DNA from: Roseomonas populi
GTDB taxonomy: Bacteria; Pseudomonadota; Alphaproteobacteria; Acetobacterales; Acetobacteraceae
Direction of reading: 5' to 3'
Assembly (NCBI RefSeq): GCF_024594815.1
Contig: NZ_JANJOU010000007.1
Span: 248,001 to 312,000, forward strand
Length of the DNA: 64,000 nucleotides
Below are positions 9,902 through 19,132 of this stretch, piece after piece; the first letter of the stretch is position 1; each line of letters starts with the position of its first letter. The translations under genes were made by a program, and so were the position numbers. The notes under the pieces are model-generated. The model worked only from the letters and a program-made list of their open reading frames with translations, made no database searches and was not told the DNA's origin.

Positions 9902-11049
9902 GAGGCCCGCAGCCCCGGCGCGCTGAGAAGAAGCCCCCGCAGCCGGGCCAGGTAGCGATCGGCCATCGCGGCCGCATCCCAGGAGGCGGCGAGTCGCCAG
10001 GCGGCCTCGACCCGAGTTCCGGCCGCGGCAGGGTCGAGGCAGCTGGCGAGAGCATCGGCCATGGCGCCGAGGTCGTCGGGATCGGCAAGGGCGGCCAGCT
10101 CCGGCGCGGCCTCGCCCAGCGCCTCCAGCGCCGCGGGACTGGCGGCGACGGGAAGCAGATGGCTGGCGGCTTCCAGGAACGCCAGGGGGGCGCCCTCCAG
10201 CCGGGAGGGCAGGGCCAGGACATCCGCCCCGGCGAGCAGCGGCGCCGGATCGGCCTCGCGGCCGAGGAGCCGCAGCGGGTGCCCCGCCGGCGCGGCCCGT
10301 CGCAGCTCCTCCTCGAGCGAACCGGTGCCGGCGCAGGCGATCACCCCGCCCGTCCGGCGGGCGAAGGCATGCGCCAGCTCCGGCAGGTGGTCCGCGCCCT
10401 TGGCCGCGTCCAGCCGCCCGAGGAAAAGGGCAACGGGGGTGTCCGGTCGTACCCGCAGCCGTGCGCGGAGCGCGGCACGGGTGGCCGCACGGTCGCGCGG
10501 GGCCGGCTGATCCACGCCGTTCGGGATCGTCGCCACGCGCCCTGGCGGCAGGTCGAGGAACCGCTCCAGCCGGGCCGCCGTGGGGCCGGAGACGGCCACC
10601 CAGTCCGCGCGCATCGCCGCGGCGGCAGCCAGCGCCTCCCCGTCCAGCCCCCCTGGCGTCTCGTCACCGTGCGGGGCGAGGTGCGAGACGACCAGGGTGG
10701 GGATCCCGGCTTCCGCCAGCGCCTCCATCGCGCCGCCCGCCTGGTCTGGCCAGGGCAGCGGCAGAAGGGCGATGTCGGGCGAGGCGGCGGCCAGCGCGGC
10801 TCGGGCGGCGTCCGCCTGCGCGCGCCGCGCCGTCTCGGGCAGGCCCCGGCGCCAGGCGAGGGGCAGGTCCAGCAGCGCCCGGCCGCGGCCCGCCATGGGC
10901 GGGTGCAGCGCCGCCGCGGCGGCAAGCGTCACCCCCATGCCGGAAGCGGCGGCCGCGTCGGCGATCCGGAGCGTGTGCGCCTCCGCCCCGCCGAACCGCC
11001 CACCGGGAAAGAGCACCAGCAACCGCCGCGCCCGAGAGGTCCTGAGCAT
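9898..11049 (-). CDS. family 4 glycosyltransferase
   Basis: GT-B fold glycosyltransferase of 383 residues. The N-terminal acceptor half opens with LLVLFPGGRFGGAEAHTLRI (glycine-rich loop), and the C-terminal donor half shows VALFLGRLDAAKGADHLPEL and LPSRLEGAPLAFLEAASH, the retaining-GT4 E-x7-E region. Length and architecture are normal for the family. It is the first gene of the minus-strand GT4, GT2-GT4, 829-aa unit and is divergent from galE across a 171-bp promoter region. It likely adds a sugar during assembly of the exopolysaccharide or lipopolysaccharide encoded around it. Confidence 0.85.
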   Translation of the reverse strand: MLRTSRARRLLVLFPGGRFGGAEAHTLRIADAAAASGMGVTLAAAAALHPPMAGRGRALLDLPLAWRRGLPETARRAQADAARAALAAASPDIALLPLPWPDQAGGAMEALAEAGIPTLVVSHLAPHGDETPGGLDGEALAAAAAMRADWVAVSGPTAARLERFLDLPPGRVATIPNGVDQPAPRDRAATRAALRARLRVRPDTPVALFLGRLDAAKGADHLPELAHAFARRTGGVIACAGTGSLEEELRRAAPAGHPLRLLGREADPAPLLAGADVLALPSRLEGAPLAFLEAASHLLPVAASPAALEALGEAAPELAALADPDDLGAMADALASCLDPAAAGTRVEAAWRLAASWDAAAMADRYLARLRGLLLSAPGLRAS

Positions 11050-11220
11050 TCGCCCATCCTAACCTTCCCGGCCGCGCCCGCCCATGCCCGGCCCTGCGGA
11101 AACCTGCTGATGCGGCGATGCAACATGCGTTCTTCGATTAGTAACCGGGATGCGCTAAGACCGGGGCGTGCTCCGGAACGGCCCATCGCATGGGCCGGGG
11201 GCGAGCCGTGGGGATGACAG

Positions 11221-12237
11221 ATGGCGCGATACCTTGTGACAGGCGGCGCGGGCTATGTCGGAAGCCATGTGGTGCTGGCCTTGCTGGAGCGCGGCGACGA
11301 CGTCGTGGTGCTCGACAACCTGCGGCAGGGCCATCGTGGAGCCGTCTCGCCGGGGGCCGAACTGGTGGTCGGCGACCTCGCCGATCACAAAACGGTGCGG
11401 GAGGTGCTGGACGGCTGGCGCTTCGACGGCGTGCTGCACTTCGCCGCTCTCTCGCTGGTGGGCGAGAGCATGCGCGAGCCGATGCGCTATATCGCCGAGA
11501 ACCTCGGCAACACGATGTGGCTGGCCGATGCGGCGGTGCGCGCCGGGGTGCGCCGATTCGTCCTCTCCTCTACCGCCGCGCTCTTCGGCATGCCGACCCG
11601 GATCCCCATCGATGAGGAGGAGCTGCTCGGGCCTGTCTCGGCCTATGGCGAATCCAAGCTTATGGCCGAGCGCGGGCTGGAATGGGCGGACCGCATCCAC
11701 GGGCTGCGCTCCGCCTCGCTGCGATACTTCAACGCCGCCGGCGCCGATCCCGGCGGTCTGCTGGGCGAGGACCACAGCCCGGAGACGCACCTGATCCCGA
11801 ACGCGGTGAACGCCGTGCTCGGCCTCGGCCCGCCGCTCACGGTCTTCGGTACGGACTACGACACGCCGGACGGCACGGCGATCCGGGACTACGTTCATGT
11901 CGCGGACCTGGCGGACGCGCATGTCCGCGTGCTGGACAAGCTCGTGGACGGGCCTTCCTGCCGGTACAATGTCGGGAGTGGCAAGGGCGCCTCCGTGATG
12001 GAGGTGATCGCCGCGGTGGAGCGGGCGGCCGGGCGGCCGGTGCCGCACACCCTCGGCCCGCGCCGGGAGGGTGACCCGCCGGTGCTGGTGGCCTCCAACG
12101 AGCGGTTGCGGCGCGAGACGGGTTGGACGCCCCGCCTGGGCGCGCTGGACGATATCGTCGGCACGGCCTACGCATGGCGCTCCCGCAATCCCCAGGGATA
12201 CAAGGGCATGGCGGTGCAGGAGGTTGTGAGCGCCTGA
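11221..12237 (+). CDS. galE: UDP-glucose 4-epimerase
   Basis: Short-chain-dehydrogenase-type epimerase, 338 residues, interconverting UDP-glucose and UDP-galactose. NAD-binding loop VTGGAGYVGSHVV at the N-terminus, catalytic SSTAALFG and YGESK (Tyr-x3-Lys), then the GalE-specific LRYFNAAGADP and IRDYVHVADLADAHV. It supplies nucleotide sugar for the glycosyltransferases on both sides. Two bases separate its stop from the next gene, whose ribosome-binding site (GGAGG) is inside the galE end. UDP-GlcNAc or UDP-glucuronate epimerase activity cannot be excluded, but the RYFNAAGA segment favours GalE. Confidence 0.9.
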   Translation: MARYLVTGGAGYVGSHVVLALLERGDDVVVLDNLRQGHRGAVSPGAELVVGDLADHKTVREVLDGWRFDGVLHFAALSLVGESMREPMRYIAENLGNTMWLADAAVRAGVRRFVLSSTAALFGMPTRIPIDEEELLGPVSAYGESKLMAERGLEWADRIHGLRSASLRYFNAAGADPGGLLGEDHSPETHLIPNAVNAVLGLGPPLTVFGTDYDTPDGTAIRDYVHVADLADAHVRVLDKLVDGPSCRYNVGSGKGASVMEVIAAVERAAGRPVPHTLGPRREGDPPVLVASNERLRRETGWTPRLGALDDIVGTAYAWRSRNPQGYKGMAVQEVVSA

Positions 12238-12239
12238 CC

Positions 12240-13304
12240 ATGCGGATCGCCCTGCTGATGAGCCACGCCGACCGGTCGATGGCCGGCGCGTTCCGGGACA
12301 TGCACTTCATGCGCTTCCTGGCGGCGGGCGGGGCGGAGATCGCGGTGTTCCGCCTTCACCCCGGCGCCGAGGTGGAGCACGAAGCCTTCCTGGACGGCGC
12401 GGTGCCCGTCACCTTCACCCCTTCGGATAACCCGAAGGAGATCCCGCACCGCCAGGTCTCGGCGGCGTTGGTGGAGGCGGTGCGGGGCTTCGCGCCGGAC
12501 GCCGTGCTCTTCAAGGGACTGAGCTACCGGATCAACGCGGCGCTGCATGAGGCACTCTTGGCCTCCGGCCCGGCGCCTCTCACGGGATTCGTCGTTGGCG
12601 GCAGCGTGACGGATCCGCTGCTGGACCGCGCCGACTTCGTGTTCGGCGAGTACACCGAGCAGCTCAAGCGGCACTTCCCGCGCTTCGCGGAAGCCGGGCG
12701 CGCCTTCATCATGCCGAAATACGTGGACCTGGACGCGACGCGCCCGGACCCCGCGCCGGAGCCGCCGCTGCACGACATCGTCAATGTCGGCGGGCTGCAC
12801 GAGAAGCGGAAGAACCAGGAGGACGTGGTTCCCTTCACGGATTCCTGGCGCGTCGCCCTCGTCGGCCCTGGCTCACCCCGGCCGGAGGTGAAGGCGGCGG
12901 TGGCCGATCCGAAGAAGCTGACGCTCACCGGGCGCCTGCCGCAGCCCGAGGTGATGGCGCTGCTGAAGCGTTGCCGGATCATGGTGCACACCTCCCGGAT
13001 GGATGGGCTGCCGCGATCGGTGGTGGAGGCAATGGCCTGCGGCCTGCCGGTGATCGTCTATTCCTCCACGGTGAACGGCGGGTTCATCCAGGGGCAGCAC
13101 GGATTCATGGTGGGGCGGGACGGGCTGCGCCCGGCGGTTGAACTGCTGCTGCGCGAGGAAGGGCTGCGCCGCATGATGGGCCGCCGCGCCCGCCGCCACG
13201 TGGAGCACAATCACGGCCTGCCCGCGCTGGAGCGCGCCGCGCACGGCTTCCTCGACTTCCTGGCCACGGCACCGGAGCCCCTGGCCATGCCCGTGGCGGG
13301 ATAG
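12240..13304 (+). CDS. glycosyltransferase, GT4-like
   Basis: Protein of 354 residues. The donor-side half is GT4-like: HDIVNVGGLHEKRKNQEDVV, LTLTGRLPQPEVMALLKRCR and HTSRMDGLPRSVVEAMACGL (E-x7-E region replaced by a shorter acidic pattern). The N-terminal half opens RIALLMSHADRSMAGAFRDM, lacking the usual glycine-rich acceptor loop, so the acceptor may be unusual. It follows galE by 2 bp and ends one base into the next gene, so galE and the two downstream genes form a tight operon. Confidence 0.78.
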   Translation: MRIALLMSHADRSMAGAFRDMHFMRFLAAGGAEIAVFRLHPGAEVEHEAFLDGAVPVTFTPSDNPKEIPHRQVSAALVEAVRGFAPDAVLFKGLSYRINAALHEALLASGPAPLTGFVVGGSVTDPLLDRADFVFGEYTEQLKRHFPRFAEAGRAFIMPKYVDLDATRPDPAPEPPLHDIVNVGGLHEKRKNQEDVVPFTDSWRVALVGPGSPRPEVKAAVADPKKLTLTGRLPQPEVMALLKRCRIMVHTSRMDGLPRSVVEAMACGLPVIVYSSTVNGGFIQGQHGFMVGRDGLRPAVELLLREEGLRRMMGRRARRHVEHNHGLPALERAAHGFLDFLATAPEPLAMPVAG

Positions 13305-14419
13305 TGGCTTCCGCCGGCTATCCCCGCCGCATCGTCTTCACCGGCGACGTGCTGCGCCCCGGAGAAGCCGCCTTCCGCCCGGGCCAGACGGAGAACATTC
13401 TCTGGTTCCATCGGCTGGTGCGGGCCCAGGCCGCCGCAGCCGCCCGCTGCGAGGTCTCCGCCGTGACCTGGGGCAAGGGGATCGACACGCCCGCCCTCTA
13501 CGGCCTGTGGGGTGCGGAGAAGAGCTGGCGGGGCTGGGCGCAGATCTTCGATGCCGGCTTCGCGCCCGAGGGCGTGCTGGCGGCGATGGAGCGCGCCTTC
13601 GGCGATTCGGTCGTGATCGGCTTCGAGCTGGCCGAATCCATGAAGCGGATCTTCAGCCTGCTCGGCATTCCTTTCATCGACTTCAGCGTGCACCCCCTGC
13701 GCTTCCTGGACGACGTGTTCTTCGCCGTGCAGACGAACGACGCCGCCGTGTTCGAGGCGATGCTGCCGGATCACACGGAGGACGGCGCCTTCTACGGCGC
13801 CGCCGGCCTCCTCGCCGCCTCGGCCCTGAAGGCGCGGCCGGAGCTGCGGCTGCGCGGCGAAACGCTGCTCGTCGGGCAGACGAGGGTGGACCGTTCCCTG
13901 GTCCGCGGCGGCCGGCTGGTGGACCTCTCGGACTTCGCGCCGGCGCTGCACGCCGCGGTGGGCGAGGGACGGGCGACCTTCAAGCCGCACCCTTACGCCA
14001 ACACGGATTTCGGCGCCCTTGCGGCCGGCCTCTCCTTCCGCGCCCTGCACCTGACGCAGGAGAACATCTACGCGCTGATGGCGGCGGAAGGGCTGCGCCG
14101 GGTGGTGGGCGTCAGCTCCTCCGCGCTGCTGGAGGCCCGCTACTTCGGGCTGGAAGCCGTGATCCTCCATGAATCGCCGTTCGACATTCCGGATTCGCGC
14201 AGGGAGGCGGCACCTGGCCAGCACCTGAGCGTGGTGGATGCCTGGGGCGAGACGGATTTCTGGCGCCGGATCCTCGCGCCGCTCATGCCCGTGACGCGCC
14301 TGGACGGGCAGGGCTTCCGCCGGCCGCCCAACGCGCTCCGCACCTCGCTGCGGAACTTCTGGGGCTTCAACGAGCTGACGACGGACTTCCAGGTCCAGCT
14401 GGCGCGTGGCGCCGCCTGA
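13304..14419 (+). CDS. hypothetical protein, capsule-polysaccharide-synthesis-like
   Basis: Protein of 371 residues, start GTG at 13304 sharing one base with the upstream stop (TAGTG). No membrane spans. Two features recall the KpsC/KpsS (Kdo-transferase-type) capsule enzymes: ATFKPHPYANTDFG (their conserved KPHP) and GVSSSALLEARYFGLEAV (their S-S-x-L-x-E-A loop). The N-terminus, IVFTGDVLRPGEAAFRPGQT, is not a sequence I recognise. Coupled to galE and a GT4 gene, it probably is a GT-B type transferase acting on the same glycan. The similarity is motif level only. Confidence 0.6.
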   Translation: MASAGYPRRIVFTGDVLRPGEAAFRPGQTENILWFHRLVRAQAAAAARCEVSAVTWGKGIDTPALYGLWGAEKSWRGWAQIFDAGFAPEGVLAAMERAFGDSVVIGFELAESMKRIFSLLGIPFIDFSVHPLRFLDDVFFAVQTNDAAVFEAMLPDHTEDGAFYGAAGLLAASALKARPELRLRGETLLVGQTRVDRSLVRGGRLVDLSDFAPALHAAVGEGRATFKPHPYANTDFGALAAGLSFRALHLTQENIYALMAAEGLRRVVGVSSSALLEARYFGLEAVILHESPFDIPDSRREAAPGQHLSVVDAWGETDFWRRILAPLMPVTRLDGQGFRRPPNALRTSLRNFWGFNELTTDFQVQLARGAA

Positions 14420-15160
14420 TCAGGCGCCGAGCGCGAGCCGCGTGGCGACGAGGCGGCGGAACCCGACCCCCAGGCGGCGCGTGTCCCGACCGCGCGGATC
14501 CGCATAGACCGGCCCGAGCAGCACGAGGCCGAGATTCGCGCCCGCGGCCTCGAACCCGCCCCACTGGGCCGTGAGGAGGGCGCGGTTCTCGTGCGCCTCC
14601 GCCAGGATGAGGTCCAGCGGCTCGCCATTGGCGAGGATGGCGACGGAATCCGCCTCGAAGGGCGTGGCGAACGGCAGTTCCAGGTCGATCTCAAGGGACA
14701 CCGTGCCCGGGCCGAGTGCGGGCAGCACGATCGAGGCGGCCGCCGCGCCCCCGCTCCACCGCCGGCTCTCCCGCCCACGTCCCTCCGGACCGTACCAGCC
14801 ATAGCCGGTGAACTCGGGATCGGCGGCGTTCAGCTCGTGGCGCGCGGGCGGCGGCGGCGGGGCCGCGCGCCGGTCCTCGGGGATGTGGCGCAGCGGGTCG
14901 ATCTGCAGCCAGTCGCCGCGCTCCCGCCGAGATTCCGTGGCGGCCTGCAGGGCCGTGGCGGCCTCCGCCCCCACCTCGCCGACGGCGTCGATCAGCCGCT
15001 CCATCACCGCGCGGAAGGGTGCCGGAAGCTCATCCAGCTCCGCCGCCATCCGTCCGCGGAGCGCCTCCGCCCGGGCACGGGCGGCGGCGGCGGAAACGGC
15101 GGCATCGGCTTCCCGCAGGGCGAGCAGGTCGAGGCCGTCGGTGGGAAGGTCCGGTCGCAT
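14420..15160 (-). CDS. hypothetical protein of polysaccharide cluster (246 aa)
   Basis: Unknown function. Residues 1-75 are Ala/Arg/Glu-rich and helical (possible coiled coil, AAARARAEALRGRMAAELDE). Residues 112-240 look like a beta-sandwich: TGYGWYGPEGRGRESRRWSG, then alternating hydrophobic strands, LPALGPGTVSLEIDLELPF. The GWY-PE-RW motif recurs, in my experience, in modules attached to alphaproteobacterial glycosyltransferases. It follows the double GT4 gene by 15 bp. Its stop and the stop of the convergent 371-aa gene share the palindrome TGATCA, with no intergenic base. Confidence 0.65.
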   Translation of the reverse strand: MRPDLPTDGLDLLALREADAAVSAAAARARAEALRGRMAAELDELPAPFRAVMERLIDAVGEVGAEAATALQAATESRRERGDWLQIDPLRHIPEDRRAAPPPPPARHELNAADPEFTGYGWYGPEGRGRESRRWSGGAAAASIVLPALGPGTVSLEIDLELPFATPFEADSVAILANGEPLDLILAEAHENRALLTAQWGGFEAAGANLGLVLLGPVYADPRGRDTRRLGVGFRRLVATRLALGA

Positions 15161-15175
15161 GGGATCTCCGGGGGT

Positions 15176-17476
15176 TCAGGCAGCGTGCGGGGCGGCATCC
15201 GGCCGCACGCTGCCGGCGAGTGCCGCGAGAGTACGGCAGGCGGCGCGGGCCGCGGTGGGGCCGAACCTCGCGCGGCCGTAGTGGAAGGCGCCCTCGCCCA
15301 GGCGCCGCCGCAGCAGCGGGTCCCGGATCAGGGCCCGCAGATGGGCCACGTACTCCGCGCGGGATCGGGCGACCAGCCATGCCCGGCCCTCGCCGCCGTG
15401 GAGGCCGAAGGCGCCTTCCTCGGTCAGCACGGAGGGGATACCGCGGCAAAGGTACTCCACGGTCTTGATCTTCAGTCCGCCGCCGTAGAACACGGGATTG
15501 ATGCCGATATCGGCGGCGTCGAGAAAGTCCGCCGTCTCCTCGACCTCGCCGTGCAGCACGAGGCCGGGGATGCGGGAGCCGGCGAAGGAATCGCAGACCC
15601 GCCCCGCCACGTGCAGCTCCGCCCCGAGATCGGCAACCGCCGGCCAGGCCTGGTCCAGGAACCAGCGCAGCCCGTCCCGGTTCATCGGGCTGTCCCCGCC
15701 GAGGAAGACGATCCGCCGGACCCGCCGCGTCGCGTCCGGGCAGGGTAGGTCGGGCAGGGCGTGGGGCAGCAGCAGGGACCGGCCGGGCAGGGCGCCGTGC
15801 AGCAGCGCGTGCTCCGATTCCTGAATGGCCAGCACCTGCTCGAAGCCGTCCAAGATGCCCAGTTCCTCCAGCAGGCCGATCCGCAGGAAGTGCTCCCGGC
15901 CGAAATGCTCGAAGTTCCGCACCCGCAAGGCCATCACGTCGTGCGTGTCCAGCACGCGCAACGGCGCGGCCGGGCGGGCGTGGCGCAGGTAGGAAAGGCG
16001 GATGTACTCCAGAATCACCGCCGCGTGGCGCCGTTCCTCCAGCACCTCCTCCAGCGCGGCGAAGTGCGGGGCGTCAAAATGGCCGCGCTCGAAGGGCGTC
16101 AGCCGGGCGTGGCGCGGCACCGGCTCGCCCTGCCGGCCCTCCGGATCGCCGGGGGAGGAGATCAGGCGGCCGCGCTGGCCGAGCACCGCCGCGGCCCGCG
16201 CCTCGTCCTCCGGCTCCGTCGGCCCGAGGAAGAGCGTGTCCACGTCCATCTCGGCGCGCAGCAGGCGCAGCATGGCGGCGATGCGCGCCTGGTTGCCCAG
16301 GCTCTCCCGCCAGAACGGGATGTCCGTCACGAGCAGGGCGCGGGGGCGGTCGATCAGCGTCTCCAGCGCTTGGCGGGACCGGAAGGGGGCGAGCTGCCGC
16401 CGCACCTCCCGCGCGTAGCGAGCGGCCAGATCGGCGCTCTCCACCGCCACGTCGCGCCGGAAGCGCGGCTCGCGCGCCCAGCGGCGGGCGTACTCCGCCG
16501 TGGCCGCGGCGTCCGGCGCGGCGTGGAAGGCGGCCCGCGCCCCGAGGCCGCGGAAGGCCTCGGCCGTGCCGATCACGGGGCGGCCATGGGCCAGGGCCTC
16601 CACCGTCTTGATCTTCAACCCCGTGCCGCCCTCGTGCGGGTTCACCACGAGGTCCACGGCCCGGTAGAAATCCTCCGGCCGGCCGACGCCGCCCATCGGC
16701 ACCACCCCCGGCCGGGCCGGGCCGGCGAAGCGGGAGGCACCGCCGGCGACGTGCAGCGCAGCCCCCGCCTCACGCAGGGCGGTCAGGTCCAGCGCCCCCA
16801 TGAAGCGGGTCAGGGCGTGGCCGTTCAGCGGGTTGCCGCTGCCGAAGTAGCCGATCCGCATCTCCTCATGCGCGCCCGAATCCAGCGGCTCGGCCTCCGG
16901 CAAGAAGCCGAGGGTGACGACGGGGGAGCGCGTCATCGCCTCGAAGACCGCCCGCTCGTCGTCCTGGATGGCGAGGACGAGGTCGGCCCTGTCCAGGCCG
17001 CGGGCCTCCTCTTCCCGGGTCGTATGAAAGAAGCCGACGGGAAGGCCGAGCGCCCGGAGGCGGAGATGGCGGTCCGCGAAGACGTCGTGCGTGTCCAGCA
17101 CCCGCAGCGTGCCGGGCGGGAACAGTTCCAGCGCCCGGCTGAGGAACACGTACTCCACCAGCACGAGGTCGTAGCGCGCCGCATCGGCCAGGGCGGCAAC
17201 GGCCGCCTCCACGTCCGGCGGGAACCAGTCGTCCAGGGCGAAGGTCTCCCCCAGGCCCGGGCTCTCGGCGGAGCGGTCGTACGGAATGAGGTGGAGGGCG
17301 TCCCAAGCCTCTTCCATCGCGGCAAGGGCGCCGGAATCCACCGCCTCGCGCCCGATGAAGGCGAACTCCACCCGGTGCCCGAATCCCTGCAGCGCCCGGA
17401 GCAGGGCGTGGATGCGCTGCCGGTTGCCGGCGTCCTGCGGATGGGTCGGTGTGGGAGAGATGACGAGGCAGCGCAT
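15176..17476 (-). CDS. tandem two-module GT4-like glycosyltransferase
   Basis: Protein of 766 residues made of two homologous GT-B units. Module 1 (about 1-385) begins MRCLVISPTPTHPQDAGNRQ and module 2 (about 388-750) begins RALLVTDIPFWRESLGNQAR. Each repeats the same landmarks: LRVLDTHDV, an AIQ-E/D-E segment, and GLKIKTVE near the donor site (GGTGLKIKTVEALAHGRPV and GGGLKIKTVEYLCRGIPSV). This is most simply an internal duplication and may transfer two successive sugars. I start at the ATG at 17476 because it gives the canonical first strand; an in-frame ATG at 17605 would add 43 Pro-rich residues. Divergent from the gene at 17639. Confidence 0.82.
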   Translation of the reverse strand: MRCLVISPTPTHPQDAGNRQRIHALLRALQGFGHRVEFAFIGREAVDSGALAAMEEAWDALHLIPYDRSAESPGLGETFALDDWFPPDVEAAVAALADAARYDLVLVEYVFLSRALELFPPGTLRVLDTHDVFADRHLRLRALGLPVGFFHTTREEEARGLDRADLVLAIQDDERAVFEAMTRSPVVTLGFLPEAEPLDSGAHEEMRIGYFGSGNPLNGHALTRFMGALDLTALREAGAALHVAGGASRFAGPARPGVVPMGGVGRPEDFYRAVDLVVNPHEGGTGLKIKTVEALAHGRPVIGTAEAFRGLGARAAFHAAPDAAATAEYARRWAREPRFRRDVAVESADLAARYAREVRRQLAPFRSRQALETLIDRPRALLVTDIPFWRESLGNQARIAAMLRLLRAEMDVDTLFLGPTEPEDEARAAAVLGQRGRLISSPGDPEGRQGEPVPRHARLTPFERGHFDAPHFAALEEVLEERRHAAVILEYIRLSYLRHARPAAPLRVLDTHDVMALRVRNFEHFGREHFLRIGLLEELGILDGFEQVLAIQESEHALLHGALPGRSLLLPHALPDLPCPDATRRVRRIVFLGGDSPMNRDGLRWFLDQAWPAVADLGAELHVAGRVCDSFAGSRIPGLVLHGEVEETADFLDAADIGINPVFYGGGLKIKTVEYLCRGIPSVLTEEGAFGLHGGEGRAWLVARSRAEYVAHLRALIRDPLLRRRLGEGAFHYGRARFGPTAARAACRTLAALAGSVRPDAAPHAA

Positions 17477-17638
17477 CCCAGGGGGCGTCGCGGGAGGGAT
17501 CGGGCGGGTCTCCGGACCGGGCAGGGGCCCCAGGATAGGGGGGGCGAGGGGGCCGCGGAAGCGGGTGCCGTTCCATGCTTGCACCGCAGCATCGCCTCGC
17601 GCCATCTTGGCCGCGTACCCAGGGGGTCTTGGCCGCGC

Positions 17639-19132
17639 ATGTACTTTGAGTTCGGACGGACCCTGCAGGCAGGGCTCGACTGCGCGGGCGACGTCAGCCC
17701 GGATCAGGGCGCAGTCTTCGGCTGGGTGCGCCACCCTGCCGGAGAGCTGCCGGAACTGCGCGTGGAGGGCAGCCCGGGCGAGCCCGTGGAGATCCTGCTG
17801 CGGGACCTGCACCCCCGCCGCGACGTCGATGTCGTCGAGGGCATGGCCGTGACGGGCTTCAGCCTCATTCACGACATCCCCCGCCAGATGACCGGCCGCA
17901 TCCTCGTGATCGGCACCTCCGGCGGCCCCACCGGCCGGCAGGAGGTGGCGGTCGACCTCCTCGCCTACGACCTGCCGGTGGACGTACAGGCCGTGACGCT
18001 GAACCGCGAGTGGGGCGCCACCTACCAGCTCCTGCGCGCCTCCGCCCTGGATCCGGTGCGTATCGGGACGCTGCGGGCGGAGGAGGGGCCCGCCGGCATC
18101 TTTGGCGACTGGCTGGACCGGCTGCCGCGGCTCGCCGGGTCGGCGGACTGGTTCATGGATTTCCGCAATGCCCGCGCCCGGCTGCTGCCGGACGGGGAGT
18201 TGGTGGTCTCCGGCGGGCTGAACATGCCGGACGCGCCGCCGGGCCGGATCGAGGCGATGGGCTGCGCCATGGTGCGGGCCCCCGGCGGGGCCGCTTCCGT
18301 GGTGCCGCTGGCGGCCGAGACATCGGCGCCGCTGGAGGGCGGCTTCGTCCTCAGCGGGATCGTCGCCGCGCCGCCCGGCTGCACGGTGGAGGCGCTGGTG
18401 CAGCTGCGGCGGGGCGATTCCGCCTGGTGGTTCCGGGCCGAGGCGACGCCAGCCGGGCTGCCCGACTTCCTGGCCGCGCTCACGCTGCCCGGTATTGAGA
18501 TCTCCGCAGCTGATTCGGGCGCGCTGCAGAGCTGGTTGCGCGGCGTGCTGGCGGAGCGCTCGCGCGCCCTGCACGGCTACCTCTCTGCCATGGCGCTCTC
18601 GGGCGCCCCGGCCGGGCCCGGCGGCACGGCACTGCTCTTCGACATGAACGACGAGTACGCGGCCCGGGTGCTGGCGCTGCTCGCGCCCCAGATGGAGGCG
18701 CGCTTCGCCCGCATCGTGCTCAGCGGCGCCGCCGCCGGGAGGGCCGCCGCCGCCCTGATGCGCCGTGGCCGTGCTGAGGTGGCGGTGGAGAGCGATGCGG
18801 AGAGCGCGCTGACCCTGGCCGCGCAGGGCGGGGGCAGCGTGGCCCCGATCGACACGGCCGCCCTGGTGGACGCCGCGATCGAGGGCAACGCGGCGCGGCT
18901 GACCGCGAACTCGCTGCCGGCCGGCAGCTTGCCCTATATAGCCGGACTGCACGCGGTGGCGGGCACGGGGACGATGGAGACGACGATGCGCCGCGTGGTG
19001 GCCATGATGGCGGGTGTGGATGCCTCCGCGCTTCCGGTGCCGGCGCAGCGGCCGGACCCGATCGGCGGGCTGATCGCCGAGCACCTTCGTGGATTGTGGG
19101 AAATGGTGCCCATGGCGGGAGCGCCACGATGA
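17639..19132 (+). CDS. hypothetical protein of polysaccharide cluster (497 aa)
   Basis: I do not recognise a named family. Residues 1-115 look like a beta-rich module (GAVFGWVRHPAGELPELRVE, then RRDVDVVEGMAVTGFSLIHD), a pattern I associate with alphaproteobacterial glycan proteins. The middle (150-320) alternates strands and acidic loops. The C-terminal third is helical and alanine-rich, containing LLFDMNDEYAARVLALLAPQ. No signal peptide or membrane span. The start ATG follows AGGGGG by 11 nt. The stop overlaps the next glycosyltransferase start (ATGA), so the two are cotranslated, suggesting a partner or regulator of that enzyme. Confidence 0.65.
   Translation: MYFEFGRTLQAGLDCAGDVSPDQGAVFGWVRHPAGELPELRVEGSPGEPVEILLRDLHPRRDVDVVEGMAVTGFSLIHDIPRQMTGRILVIGTSGGPTGRQEVAVDLLAYDLPVDVQAVTLNREWGATYQLLRASALDPVRIGTLRAEEGPAGIFGDWLDRLPRLAGSADWFMDFRNARARLLPDGELVVSGGLNMPDAPPGRIEAMGCAMVRAPGGAASVVPLAAETSAPLEGGFVLSGIVAAPPGCTVEALVQLRRGDSAWWFRAEATPAGLPDFLAALTLPGIEISAADSGALQSWLRGVLAERSRALHGYLSAMALSGAPAGPGGTALLFDMNDEYAARVLALLAPQMEARFARIVLSGAAAGRAAAALMRRGRAEVAVESDAESALTLAAQGGGSVAPIDTAALVDAAIEGNAARLTANSLPAGSLPYIAGLHAVAGTGTMETTMRRVVAMMAGVDASALPVPAQRPDPIGGLIAEHLRGLWEMVPMAGAPR

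Noticed and set aside
11105-11117. 13-mer TGCTGATGCGGCG also present at 21301-21313
   Set aside because: Chance matches of this length are expected tens of times in 64 kb of GC-rich DNA; no shared flanking structure.
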